A stretch of 46,160 nucleotides of DNA from Plantago elongata (lineage: Eukaryota > Streptophyta > Magnoliopsida > Lamiales > Plantaginaceae), in assembly GCA_036897095.1 (NCBI GenBank), contig JAYMSP010000592.1:1-46160 (forward strand), read 5' to 3'. How positions within the stretch are numbered: position 1 is the stretch's first letter; each line of letters begins with the position of its first letter. Shown here piece after piece: positions 35,836 through 46,160 of the stretch. The translations under genes were made by a program, and so were the position numbers. Below the pieces are notes generated by a model. It had not been told where the DNA came from. It ran no database searches and worked only from the letters and a program-made list of their open reading frames with translations.

Positions 35836-36890
35836 AAAAATTAAAGAAAATTATAATCCATATATATTATAAAGGAGAGTTGTTATTCAAACAAATTGAT
35901 ATGTTAGAGTCTAAAAAACCTATAACTATGCCATTTTATCTTGATAATTAATGCAATGAATGTAAATGCAAGAGTTAAAATTGATTAACAAATGTAGTTT
36001 TAAACTTGCTTCCATTTGACCCGTGCTCATTCATATCATACTGTAAAGTGGGTAATATAAAATTGTAACTTCTTTTTACATTTATAATTATATTTTATTA
36101 ATATTTTTTTAAATAAATATGTTCAAATTATTAATAAAACATTACCCTCTTAAACCTTTTTAAAACTTCAGCCTCTAGAATCAATTTGCCATGTGGTACT
36201 CGCGTTTAGTGTTTCAATTTATTATTTTGTTATAAAAATTATAAATTAATTATTTATACTGTTGTAGAACTATAAATTACATTGAGTATTTATTATAATG
36301 TAATATAGTTTTTAATAAGATTATTCTATATAATACATTGCAAGGAAAATGGAAATCGAAATGAAGAGTAAAAGAGTAAAAAGACATTTTGGTCCACTAA
36401 CTATAAAACTAATGTTCTTTTTTGGAATAATATAGGGGTAGATTAAGTTGTTTTTAAAGGTAGGTTATCTCTTTTTTTATGTATTTCAACCTCGATCAAC
36501 TTTGACATTCAAATAATTTCGAAAAATGATAATAAAAAAAATATAAAAACCTTCTATCATAAAAACTAATTTAGTAATGTGGTTCTTCTTTTATAATATA
36601 ACTTTACCAAATATTAAATGATTCTCTTTTAAGATTGATATGATGTTAAAATTATTTTACGTTGTGACAAAAAGAACGTAAAAAGAAGGGTAGAAGCAAG
36701 TTTGATATCTTTTTTCCTATTTTGGACGTCCCGATAGAATTGTTTACTTTCATTAATTGTCATTTTAAGAATAATTATATCCCCCCAACCCCCACTCCCC
36801 CCATTAAACCTCTTTTATAATGTTCAATTTTGATTATGAATAAAAGCTAATCCGTATCAAATGTGATTCAAATATAAAAAAATGGCAAAA
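35836..36890. other. AT-rich spacer with a short C-rich tract
   Basis: No gene is seen. A low-complexity tract (ccccccaacccccactcccccc) lies at about 36781-36802. Confidence 0.5.
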
Positions 36891-37400
36891 TGATCAAGTC
36901 AAATGTTTTTCAAATATTAAAACAATACACTTTCAATCCATGTAAAGATAGTTTACTCCTTAAATTTACTGGAATGGTCTCACCTTCATATCTTCAACAA
37001 TTCAAAATGACATGTGGTCAGCTACATCGCATTACCAATGGTATACATCCATATATAACTTACACTATGTTCAAGATGTTTAATCCCATTTGATTGATCA
37101 TTCTATCAAATATCATGTTTCACCATCGTACATGAGTCTAATGAATCCAATTTATGATGGTAACAGTCCATCCAGTTCTACAGACATACATGCTGAACCG
37201 ACGAAAGGTCAATCCATGAAATTAGAAGATTTTGTAAATTAGAATTGTAGTTTTGATGATGTAGTAATAATTCATATTGTTTGTACCAATATAGATCAAG
37301 TCGACTTTGCGTACAAAACAGTTGTAAGATTTAATATGGTGAATAGAAGAGCGATATTATCAATCAAGAGATACTTGAAGTCAAGACCATTAGAGAAGGC
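36891..37400 (+). pseudogene. Unrecognised transposon-like coding remnant, 5' of the solo LTR
   Basis: Short frames such as LLKFTGMVSPSYLQQFKM (about 36950-37010) and VDFAYKTVVRFNMVNRRAIL (about 37300-37360) look protein-like. The coding texture resumes on the far side of the solo LTR at 38324. It could be the N-terminal part of the Helitron protein or a different transposon protein; I do not recognise it. Confidence 0.3.
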
Positions 37401-38318
37401 TGTAGCAGATAAAATTGCACAAATGATAATTTATTGATTTGTTTAATGCGGGTACAATTCTCTAGTCTAATCATCTGATTCTAGTTTCCTAAGATGACGA
37501 ACTTGGATCTTCAAATTCTTCGGTTTAAGATTTAGGACTTCAAAGTCGGACGAACGTCGATGCGAGGGCTTCTTGGCTTGATCTCGGATCGAACTGACGA
37601 ACTTGTTTGACGAACTCTTCGAAGAGTGCTTCTCGATCGTCGTAGAACTTGGCTTTGATCTTGCTCGTGTTGATTGCTCGTCCAGAAACGTTTCTCCAAG
37701 TGCGCAGGGGCTTCTTCCTGGATCAAACGGTGACTGCTTTTGATCTTCTAGACGAACTGCTTGACGATTTGATCGGACTTCGAGGCGGATCCCGAGAGGC
37801 AAATGGCGGCGATGCTCGAAGACGAAGGCGGTGATACTCGAAGACGAAGGCGGCGATGCTCGAAGAAGAAGACGATTGCTGCTCTTGCTCTGGAGTGCTT
37901 GTGAAAGTGTGTTGTTAGTTGTGTGTAGTAGATGTGAAATGAAGAGGGAGGACCTCTATTTATAAGTGGGGAGAAGAGCTTCTAGAAGCATGGGGGTACG
38001 AGGCCCGTGGTCTGGTCAATACTTCTGGCCCACTACTCCTGGCCCAATTTGCCATACGCAGTCCAATTTGATCGTACGAAGGCTAATTCCATCGTACGCA
38101 GTCAAATTCCATCGTACAAAGTCTATTTTACGCGATTTCTTCCACGTTGACTTATACAACATCATTTGATTTAATTCTACATATTATAAAAATGATCTAG
38201 CAATTTATTTTGGAATTTAATTTTGTAAAATCCCAAAAATACTAGAAACATTATATTTTGTATTATAATATATAGTTTTTAATGTCATTTTAGAGTAGAC
38301 GAATTTTGCTCGTCTACA
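37401..38318 (-). mobile_element. Solo LTR with perfect 5-bp target duplication
   Basis: A 918-base insertion with TGTAG...CTACA ends, flanked on both sides by AAGGC (37396-37400 and 38319-38323). These are the marks of an LTR insertion reduced by recombination between its two LTRs. The promoter is on the minus strand: TATAAATAG (complement of 37955-37963) precedes a CA-rich leader, and AATAAA (near 37430) lies close to the minus-strand 3' end. So transcription runs from 38318 to 37401. An 8-bp inverted repeat (gtagacga / tcgtctac, 38295-38302 and 38310-38317) marks its 5' end. Tandem cgaagacgaaggcgg-like repeats lie at 37814-37865. It has a higher GC content than its surroundings. No protein was recognised; the family (Gypsy or Copia) is not certain. 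Confidence 0.88.
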
Positions 38319-38720
38319 AAGGCAATGTATCAACAAAACCATTCTAGATATAGTAAGAACCATATTCATCACTTTTAAGAGCAGTACAAAAGTTGTGCTA
38401 CAAATTTATGTTTTGGTGTAATCACATGTAAGGATTCCAGTTCCTCTTGGAATGGAATACCAGATGTCGATTGCTCAAAAGTGTATTGACGAGTTACTTG
38501 ATGATTATATATATCAACTCAAAAGGACTGACCGTGGATATGTGCCTGAATCATCTACTACAAGAAATCGAAAGAATGCAATTAGATCCAGACGTGATAA
38601 GTTAATTTGATCGGATTGCAAGGAGAAAGAAAGGAATCGAAGTCATAAGTGATTCCAGTTTAACTCGAACCAGTTACTTATAGATATTTCATAGTATTAA
38701 TTTATTGCATCACGCTTTAC
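38319..38720 (+). pseudogene. Continuation of the coding remnant interrupted by the solo LTR
   Basis: It includes GMEYQMSIAQKCIDELLDDY (from about 38450) and RGYVPESSTTRNRKNAIRSR (to about 38600), followed by a stop near 38607. It precedes the recognisable Helitron block and may be its N-terminal extension. Not identified on its own. Confidence 0.3.
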
Positions 38721-38733
38721 AACTTATAATGAC

Positions 38734-41700
38734 ATGGGCAACCCAGAATACCAATGTTCCTACTGTGGATCTATGATGTGGTTTGAGAAGAAACTAAAGA
38801 ATACACCTGCCAATGAACCTGAGTTTTCAAAGTGTTTTGGTCTTGGTAAAATAAAACTTCCACGTCTTGAGCAACCTCCGCGTCTATTGGCTGATCTTCT
38901 AGCTGATAGACATGTTAAGAGTCGCAATTTCTTGGAGCACATACGTTCATATAACATTATGCATGTATGCATTCACTTCTATGGGCGGCTATCAAGATAA
39001 TTCTGTCAACACAGGTCGTGCTCCATATACATATAAACTTGGTGGACAAAACTACCATCGTGTTGGTAGTTTGTTGCCTCCACAAGATGAATCTCCTAGG
39101 TTTTCACAACTTACATGTTATGTGGGGAAGATGAAACTAAAGAGAGGATGGATGATGTGAGGTATGTCAATTATTACAATTGAATACTTTATATATACAT
39201 GTTGAGTAAAATTCCAAACATGTTCTAATCAATTGATATCGGTAACATAGGTCAAGGAACCCTGCTACGATTGATGCTTTCGTCGTGACCACACTTAGAG
39301 GAATGATTGATCAATACAACCCAATAGCAAAGAATTTTCCGAGCGATTTAAAGCCAACGGTGACCAAGATGTCAAGATTTGTCTGATAGGAGGAGATCAC
39401 CTGATGGTCGCATGTATAACCTGCCAACTTGTTCTGGGGTTGCTGCACTTATAGTTGGTACGTTGTTTAACTAAAACTTATTAGACCAAATATGCAATGC
39501 CATATTTATAAATGAATATGTGGTTAAAATATTTGCAATTGTGAACAATCCAATAGGTAATGACGAATTTGATGTGAACTCACGTGATATTGTACTCAAG
39601 CAATGAAACAACGTCCTTAGAAGAATATCTGAGTTACATCCCAGCTACTTGCCAATGCAATATCCACTCTTATTCCCATATGGAGAGGATGGGTATCATA
39701 GTATCATACTGATATTCTCCACACGAAAAGTCAGACCGTTCTAGGCGCAAGCTAACCATAAAGGAATTTATCTCATATAGAATTTTTTTATCGTAAAATG
39801 AAGCTTCTACTATACTGCAAGGTAGAAAATTATTTCAACAATTCTTAGTTGATGGTTATATGATGATGGAGTCACAGAGGCTCGCCTTTATTGTGAAGAA
39901 CCAACCTCTCTTGAGGTCTGACAAGTACAAGAAGCTCGATGATGCAATTCGTAGTGGAACTGTTGATATCAAAGATCCAGCTGATAAAGTTGGAAAATGA
40001 ATACTTCTTCCATCATCATTTATTGATGGTTCAAGGTACATGATCCAGAACTTTCAAGATATAATGGAAATATGCAAAACCACAGGATATCCAGAGTTGT
40101 TCATCACATTCACATGTAACCCTAAATGGCCCGAGATAACAAAATTTTGTGAGGAGAAGGGATTGCATCTTGAGGATAGACCCGATATATTGTGATGTGT
40201 GTTCAAACTTAAGCTTGATCAACTTATAAAGGATCTCAAAATCGAGGGTATTTTTGGGAACTGCGCCAGAGGTAATTATCAATTTATACCCTAATTGTCC
40301 TTTGAATAGTTTAGGATTACATTATTGGTGATAACACATTAATAAAGCATATCATTTGTATGTTTTTTTGTATAATAACTCCAAAGTTCTCTTGATATAT
40401 TTCAATTATTTATACTATTGAGTTCCAGAAGCGCGGCCTTCCACATGCTCATATACTACTATGGATCGATAGAGACAAAAGGAATTTGACTGTTGACGAT
40501 ATTGAGAAAGTCATAAGTGCTAAGATTTTCGACAAGAATGTCAACCCCCAGTTGTACAATGATGTGTCAGATGATATGGTCCGTGTGGAGCACTCAACTA
40601 CAAGGCACCTTGCATGCATGATGGGAAGAAATGCTCCGATAAATTTCCAAAGTCGTTTAATGAGCGAACAACATTTGACAATATTGGATATCCAATATAC
40701 ACGAGGCGTGATACTGGCAATACCATCGATAAAAATGGTGTCACGATAGATAACATGTACTTTCTTTTTCGATGCAAGCTTCCTATGCTTCAACTTTCAA
40801 TTGGATTAGTTCACTTTTTGTGTCGATTGGTTTGTAGAAGTATTCTATTGGTAAGAGTTAGTTATGATTTATAAAGTAAGAGATATATTGAATAAGGTGG
40901 AGAAGTAAATGATAAATAATTAGTTAGTGTGGTATAAAAAATCAGTAAATAAGATAAATGATAAATCTTTTTCCATAATTAGAAGTTTCTATTGTCACCC
41001 CCACAAAGGAAAGATAAGAAGTTATTAAACTGGTGAAAGTGAGTGCAATGAACTGTGTATTTGTGAAATCAATATGATTATAATCAATGATCCATATTTT
41101 AATATACAGGTACATTGTCCCGTACAACTTATACCTACTAATGAGATATGGAGCTCATATAAATTTTGAATGGTGCAACAAAACGAACTCCATAAAGTAT
41201 TTGTTCAAGTATGTGAACAAAGGAATTGATAGGATTGGGGCCAAAATAACGATTGACAACGAGGTCATGATTATGTTGACTGTCGATACATATCTGCATG
41301 TGAGGCGGTGTGTTGCATTCTAGGCTATGGCATTGGAGCATTTACCATTTCACCTTGATGGTGAACATATTGTTTGCTTCAAAGATTTCGACTACATAGA
41401 GGATCTCATTGAAAAGCATGTTGTTGCACAAATAAAGTTCTTATAGTGGATGGAATAAAAAAAAGTACATCCAGAGGCATGAAAGTATCTTTACGCAGAG
41501 TTTTCAAGGTTCTATGTGTGGGATGCAAAGAAGAAAGTGTGGAGGGGCAGAAAACAACGATTGAACAAAGTTGGTAGGATATATCATGTCCCGCCAAAAT
41601 CTGGTCTAGTGTATTACCTGAGGATAATGTTGAACCATGTAAGAGGTGCCACTTGCTATGAAGATTTGAGGATTGTTAATGGTGTTCTTTACCAGACATA

Positions 41701-41923
41701 TCGTGATGCTTACTTTGCACTTGGCTTGCTTGATGATGACAAGGAGTATATAGATGGTATCAAGGAAGCAAGCTTATGGGGATCTAGTCGATACATAAGG
41801 CATCTATGCTGCATGTTGTTGCTATCAAATAGTAGGGCACAACCCGTTAAGGTATGGGAGAGTACGTGGGAACATCTGTCAAATGAAATTTTATACAACA
41901 TGCGCAAAAAGATGAAATTTTAA
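38734..41923 (+). pseudogene. Degenerate Helitron Rep (Helitron helicase-like N-terminal) region
   Basis: Blocks follow the order of plant Helitron proteins: the YCGSMMWFEKK zinc-like block (38756); PRLEQPPRLLADLLADR and FLEHIRSYN; after a frameshift FTSMGG, GQNYHRVGSLLP; an intron (about 39162-39250), MIDQYNPIAKNF; GRMYNLPT; another intron (about 39459-39556), RISELHPSYLPMQYPLLFPY; FIVKNQPLLRSDKYKKLDDA; and RYMIQNFQDIMEICKTTGYP, FITFTCNPKWPEI. The catalytic HUH motif is GLPHAHILLW (His-x-His codons 40444-40452), and the two-Tyr motif is [10 protein letters not shown] (Tyr codons 41198-41200 and 41210-41212). GATCYEDLRIVNG and LGLLDDDKEYIDGIKEAS follow, to about 41923. The PIF1 helicase half is missing. 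There are many stops and frameshifts, plus a 350-base non-matching segment at about 40757-41106 ending in a CAG acceptor. Helitrons move by rolling-circle replication; this copy is dead. Confidence 0.88.
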
Positions 41924-42167
41924 AGTTGGTGGGCTATCTCAATCCTTATTTATTCTCAAAATATACATATTATCAACAAAATAAACAATTATTATTATTA
42001 ATTAGAACGTATATATTATCATGTAACTTTTTGTAATATAAAAAAACATCGTGTGAATATATTAATTTTGCTTATTAACATTAAGGATTTTCTTAACATT
42101 ATATGTCGTTCTCTTGGTAATTTATCTAGAGACAATCACTCAAAATACTTACTCCTACCATATATAG
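41921..42167. other. AT-rich spacer starting with a MITE-family 20-mer
   Basis: The Helitron match ends exactly where taaagttggtgggctatctc begins. The same 20 bases occur at 35553-35572. The rest has no gene. Confidence 0.5.
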
Positions 42168-42452
42168 TGTGACGCCCCAAAATTTCAAGTCAAGTCCAAA
42201 GAGCTTAAAGAAATCGAAACCGCTACTCATATCAACAAGGTGCACCTTTTCTTTCGGGAATTCACTTAAGAGAACTTTAGAAATTTAAGTGTGTTGCTCT
42301 GAAGCTATTCTACAATGAGTGACCAATTGGGGAAGTCTCTCGACATACAAGTGCGTAGGAAAGGACATTTGTGGTACATTGGAGCTAGCATATCACTCTC
42401 AGAGCTGCTAATGAGTAATTGCATCGGTCCATTAGTGGTCACGATCGTTACA
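42168..42452 (+). mobile_element. Cassandra-like solo LTR with 5S rRNA-derived block
   Basis: It starts TGTGACGCCCC and ends CGTTACA, the ends typical of Cassandra TRIM LTRs. The middle (about 42270-42350) resembles the 3' two-thirds of plant 5S rRNA: gaactttagaaatttaagtg corresponds to the box A region (GAACTCCGAAGTTAAGCGTG). The bases acaatgagtgaccaattggg at 42312-42331 correspond to box C (GGATGGGTGACCTCCTGGG), followed by gaagtctctcg. Cassandra elements are known for carrying 5S sequence and Pol III promoters in their LTRs. No second LTR, primer-binding site or polypurine tract was found, so this is one LTR. Flanks tatag and taaac are not a clear target duplication. Confidence 0.75.
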
Positions 42453-43275
42453 TAAACAATAAAAGTTGTTAGCTAAAATATTAACTTTTCACTTCACTTT
42501 AGATCAAAGATTCACTACATCTCTTCATCTACATATTTTAGCTTTTCCACTTACTTTCATGTTTTCAACAGTCATTTAATAGAGAATTTTAGTTCCATGA
42601 TTATACTTGAAGGGGAGACTCGCCACGAAGGATTGATTATCTCGATTTGGCATTTCTACTTATGGTTGAAGAATTAAATTATACGTACTATTGTTGCGAG
42701 AAGTAGCTAGGTTGAAGATGTGAATTTACATGTAAATGCCACTACTCTGCAAATTAAATTATGTACATAGTTAGGCTGGTTAGTTTTTATTCGCTTGGTT
42801 ATTAGACTAAATTTGTTTTCACCGGGATCCTTTAAGATCGGCTGTACTAAATTGGTTTTTGGATGAAAGAGAAATATATTGTTCGGGTTCTAAAATTTTT
42901 TTATTTTCATGTAGTTCTGTCAAGTTAAACGTGAGACAAATGTTTTAGCACATAGATGATCAATTGGTTGTTCATAGAATTATGCTCATTCGGTGGATTT
43001 GTCCCAAGAAATTGTGATGTTGCCGGTTTCAAAATATAAAAATAAATTAAGATATACATGAATGATGAATATTTTTAAAAAATGAAATTTCACACACGAA
43101 GTAAGAATAAAAATATTTAAAGATAATATTAAGATTATTTACTGTAAACATTTAATTAGACAACATATGATCATTTTTCTCAAATATTATAAACTTCATA
43201 AGTGGCATCTTATATATACTCGCACCATCCCGAATTGAATGTTCCGCAGGACCACGCACAAGATTTTATGCAAAT
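42453..43275. other. AT-rich spacer
   Basis: No gene is recognised. The phrase cctttaagatcggctg near 42829 and the surrounding text resemble transposon-derived non-coding DNA but match nothing definite. Confidence 0.45.
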
Positions 43276-43504
43276 TACTCCCTTCATCCCGTTAATAATG
43301 AAATAATTTAATTTTAAACGTTAAAATATATATGTAGTATGTGGTTAAGAATGAGTTTGAGATAGAAAAATGCATGTGGACCTAATAATGTGTTGTTAAA
43401 AATGAGTTGTATTGTGGGGATTATTTTCATAAATGGAATTGTTCCACTTTTGTGGGACGTCCTAAACGGAAAATTGTTTCAATTCTAGCGGGACGGAGGG
43501 AGTA
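43276..43504. mobile_element. Stowaway-like MITE, copy A
   Basis: Flanked by TA on both sides. Terminal inverted repeats are ctcccttcatcccgtta and tagcgggacggagggag (inverse ctccctccgtcccgcta). Length is about 229 bases including the TA. The interior is closely similar to copy B at 43761-43991 (gtggttaagaatgagtttgagata, aaaatgagttgtattgtgg). Mobilised in trans by Tc1/mariner transposases. Confidence 0.85.
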
Positions 43505-43589
43505 TTAAGAAATGTATTTTATTGAAACTGAATAGTAAAGATAAATGTTGTGGGTCGGACACATGTTTCAATGGAATTATTGAGTTTCT

Positions 43590-43707
43590 TTTGATTATAA
43601 TATTAGGTTGTGGGGTACAAAAATTATCAAATATGAAAATTAGACAATCAATTTGGGATAGTCCAAAACAAAATATGGGACACTCAATTCGGATCGGAAG
43701 GAGTATA
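43590..43707. mobile_element. Stowaway-like MITE fragment, copy C
   Basis: It ends in cggatcggaaggagtata, a mutated ...GGGACGGAGGGAGTA terminus. Its reverse complement shares gtaccccacaacctaatat with the remnant at 35431-35640. The left end is not clear. Confidence 0.6.
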
Positions 43708-43760
43708 ATTTATCAATATTAAAAATACATGAAAATAAATAAATATTGATCACTACAAAA

Positions 43761-43991
43761 TACTCACTCCGTCCATTTGAAATGAAACATATCACAAATG
43801 CACGATTTTAAAGAAAAATATGTAATGTGTTTAAGAATGAGTATGAGATAGAAAGGTACATGCGGACCCTATAATGTGTGGTTGAAAATGAGTTGTATTG
43901 TGGAGTTATTTCCATAAATGAAAATTTGTTTCACTTTGGTGGGATGTTCAAAACGAAAAATTGTTTCACTTCTAACGGGACGGAGGTAGTA
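43761..43991. mobile_element. Stowaway-like MITE, copy B
   Basis: TA-flanked. Terminal repeats are ctcactccgtccatttg and taacgggacggaggtag. Length is about 231 bases including the TA. It is the same family as copy A by interior similarity, including gagttgtattgtgg and gaaaattgtttca-like ends. Confidence 0.85.
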
Positions 43992-44206
43992 CAAAAGTAG
44001 AAAGGCAAAGAAAAACTAAATTAAATGGAAAGAATAAGAATTTAGTTGGACTTCCGATTAATAGTGTTCATGATTTGAAGAAATTTAAAGTAAGTATTTA
44101 TAAAAGTTTTTTTTTTATTTGTGTTGAGAACATATATTTTCAAAGGAAAGGCTGGATGTAGGATAAGATTGTGTTTTTTTCCAAATAAGGTAATGTAATT
44201 GCGATT

Positions 44207-44510
44207 TAAACAACAAATTGAGTCTTCAACGGGCACAATTGATTAGCCGGAAATGGACAAAACCTTTTCTTACCTGGTTCAAGTTGAACGTGTATGATAG
44301 TTGCAGGATGGAACAAAATTTGAGCGCTTTCGGTGGTATCATTCATGTTGATAAAGGGAATTGGTCCTTGATTCTTGATATAAGACAATCCAACAATCAT
44401 TAATTATGAAATTGATTGTTTGGTTGAAGGGCTGACTTTAACTTGGGGAAGAGGATCAAATTGCATGTGGAAACCAATTCAAGTATTTTGGAACCTTTAG
44501 ATTATAATTT
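44207..44510 (+). pseudogene. RNase H fragment of a plant retroelement
   Basis: One frame reads WFKLNVYDSCRMEQNLSAFG followed by GIIHVDKGNW (about 44278-44366). It corresponds to the first strand of the plant retroelement-type RNase H (W.KLNvDGS...SAfGGiiRd..G.W), with the first catalytic Asp shifted or replaced (NVYDS). After a frame break, LVEGLTLTWGRGSN near 44420-44465 matches the AlreGL.law.RG helix. It is a degenerate scrap; the parent element is not present. Confidence 0.6.
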
Positions 44511-44773
44511 GAATGGTGAGTAGATGCTTGATAATCTGCCCCTACTTTGGTAATGTTCATTTTTATGACAATCGATGTCTACTAGTCTAATAAATTTTTT
44601 TTCTCACCAAAAAATAATTAAACATACCTATATACATATCATTAATCGTTTCTCCAAAACTCCTTATACATACAATTTGTACTTGGATACTTTTCATGTT
44701 CCATCAAACTTAGTTAGAAAAATAGAATAATATATTAAAGTTCACATCATATGTTTATATATGATAGACAATT

Positions 44774-44774
44774 T

Positions 44775-44822
<48 letters not shown>
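44774..44822. repeat. (AT)n microsatellite
   Basis: About 49 bases of alternating T and A, interrupted by a single C near 44793 and followed by cacacc. Confidence 0.95.
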
Positions 44823-44825
<3 letters not shown>

Positions 44826-46160
44826 CACCCCTATCAGAAGCCTCGATTGAATTTAAATCCCTATTAGTTGGACAATTACATTTAGGTCCTTTCAGCAGAT
44901 TTTGAGTTAACCAACTTATTTATCCATACCCATTATTTCTAAATATTTCCATTTTAAATTCCTAAATAATTAATTGTCAACTATTAGATTTTTTATTGCA
45001 TCAACTGTTAACATATATGAGACATACATAATATGCATTGTATTTTTTATTAATAAATTATCAATTAAAATAATTATTTTTCATTAAAATATTTTTATGT
45101 AAGCAAATATGTTTACTTGTTATAAAAATATTATAAATTCTTAATCGTATGGAATTTGATATATATGCATTATTGTCCAATTTAAATACCATATGACACT
45201 TGACAACTTATTTACGTAACACATGTTAAAAATACATAAATGCGTTGGACAAAAAATGCAAAATATGATAAATATTTACTAATTTCACATTCATCCAATT
45301 TTACTAAAAAATATAAAGAGTTATACATAAATTTCAAAACTTCAAAAAAAAGTAATAAACAAAAAAGTTTTAAAAAATTAAAAAGTGTTTTTAAAAAATA
45401 AATTTGTATAAATATCATTATAGATGCATAAATGGAAGCGTCATTTATCATTCCTCTTTAACCTTTATTTTTAGTTTTTTTTTTACTCATTTCATTTTCG
45501 TACAATGGTGCTTTAAAATATTATATTTTTCAAATTAATTGTATCCATTCATATTTATTCGAAACAATATGGTTTAACTGAAATTTTGAATTTAATTAAA
45601 AAATAATATTTTTCAAATAAATTTTATAAAAGTAATGGTTTGATTTCAATTATACGTAAGAACTTAAAGTTGTACTTCAATTACATCTAAGTCCACACGT
45701 GGTGCCTATAAGTTAAGCATATTTGGTTACTTCTAAAATCTGATAATGAGAGAGGGGTAAAAATGACCTTTTCGGATTTTAATCCGCCAAAAGTTAAATT
45801 CGTGGACTTAGATGTAATTGAAATGTATCTAACCGAGACTTCGCCGGTATTGTTGAACTAACAGGGATCCAACTGTAATTAAAAAATTGAAGAGGGTGGT
45901 CCAGATGTAATTCGCCCATATATGGATCAATTTCATATGTTTTTCTATACTTGCATACTAACAAGGCCCAGAGACAATGTTGAGGTCTCGGCATATATCT
46001 TACTACAGTGGTACTATGTTTATTTAACTTTTGAACGGGTCAAGTTCTATCAAACTCGAATTCAACCCCGTAACGTAACGGATACTCTCTTGACGAGGAA
46101 GCTCTGCACGATCTTCTCTTCAATTTTTTTGATCGATAATGGTCCGGAATTAGGGGGGGG
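44823..46160. other. AT-rich spacer with possible transposon ends
   Basis: No gene is seen. Near 44825-44890 there is accaccc...tccctattagttggacaattacatttaggtcct. Near 45855-45915 similar words appear in inverse orientation (ttgttgaactaacagggatcc...gggtggtcc). This suggests the ends of an element of about 1.1 kb. A perfect 21-base inverted repeat lies inside it (45676-45696 and 45802-45822). The last 150 bases have no recognisable feature and the window ends in a G run. Confidence 0.4.
45676..45822. repeat. Perfect 21-base inverted repeat
   Basis: ttcaattacatctaagtccac at 45676-45696 is the exact inverse complement of 45802-45822, with a 105-base spacer. The transcript could form a hairpin. 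The words resemble those in the ends of plant Mutator-like MITEs, but the family is not established. Confidence 0.85.

Noticed and set aside
37467..37834. Basic open frames on both strands (for example a 111-codon minus frame)
   Set aside because: They fall inside the solo LTR, in its GC-rich transcribed leader, and resemble no protein; the LTR explains the open frames.
37814..37870. Short cgaagacgaaggcgg repeats considered as a CRISPR-like or regulatory array
   Set aside because: Adjacent direct repeats with no spacers, within an LTR leader of a plant genome.
45212..45451. Minus-strand hydrophobic 79-codon frame
   Set aside because: Phe/Leu/Tyr richness follows from A-rich DNA; no start context, splice sites or family.

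Overview
This window looks like nuclear DNA of a flowering plant, probably a eudicot. The evidence is GT-AG spliced genes with plant-typical architecture, a plant-type SPARK receptor kinase, AT-rich spacers, and a dense load of plant transposon families (PIF/Harbinger, LINE, Copia, a solo LTR, Helitron, Stowaway-type MITEs, a Cassandra-like 5S LTR). The order or species cannot be fixed from sequence alone; an asterid such as Lamiales is only a guess.

Layout. 1-6.4 kb: a decayed PIF/Harbinger element. A broken DDE transposase is followed by a Myb/SANT-like accessory ORF interrupted by a single in-frame stop. Then come unrecognised minus-strand coding remnants, a decayed GRF-zinc-finger/membrane-anchor gene, and a Harbinger-like right terminus. 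6.5-11.3 kb: a complete 10-exon gene for the beta subunit of methylcrotonoyl-CoA carboxylase (568 aa by my splicing). 11.3-15.4 kb: gene-poor spacer with a LINE RNase H scrap and a probable minus-strand Copia-type LTR. 15.4-17.5 kb: an NYN-nuclease/LOTUS protein gene whose coding region is uninterrupted and whose leader contains an intron. 19.0-24.1 kb, minus strand: a complete 9-exon SPARK-domain receptor-like kinase (663 aa by my splicing), convergent with the NYN gene.

24.3-46.2 kb: no intact host gene seen. In order: a recent 104-bp tandem duplication, a degenerate L1-type LINE with a C-terminal RNase H, a minus-strand unidentified transposon-like ORF, a Copia polyprotein fragment truncated just inside the RT region, an orphan last exon of a SASA-type carbohydrate esterase, and a degenerate Helitron Rep region. 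The Helitron-bearing stretch is interrupted by a 918-bp solo LTR with a perfect 5-bp target duplication. A Cassandra-like LTR with a 5S-rRNA-derived block, a cluster of Stowaway-like MITEs, another RNase H scrap, an (AT)n tract and AT-rich spacer follow.

The three intact genes are independent housekeeping, RNA-metabolism and signalling genes, with no sign of joint function. I found no convincing undescribed system. The observations most worth checking are the Cassandra-like 5S LTR, the possible gene cargo in the Harbinger element, and the orphan esterase exon among transposon ends.
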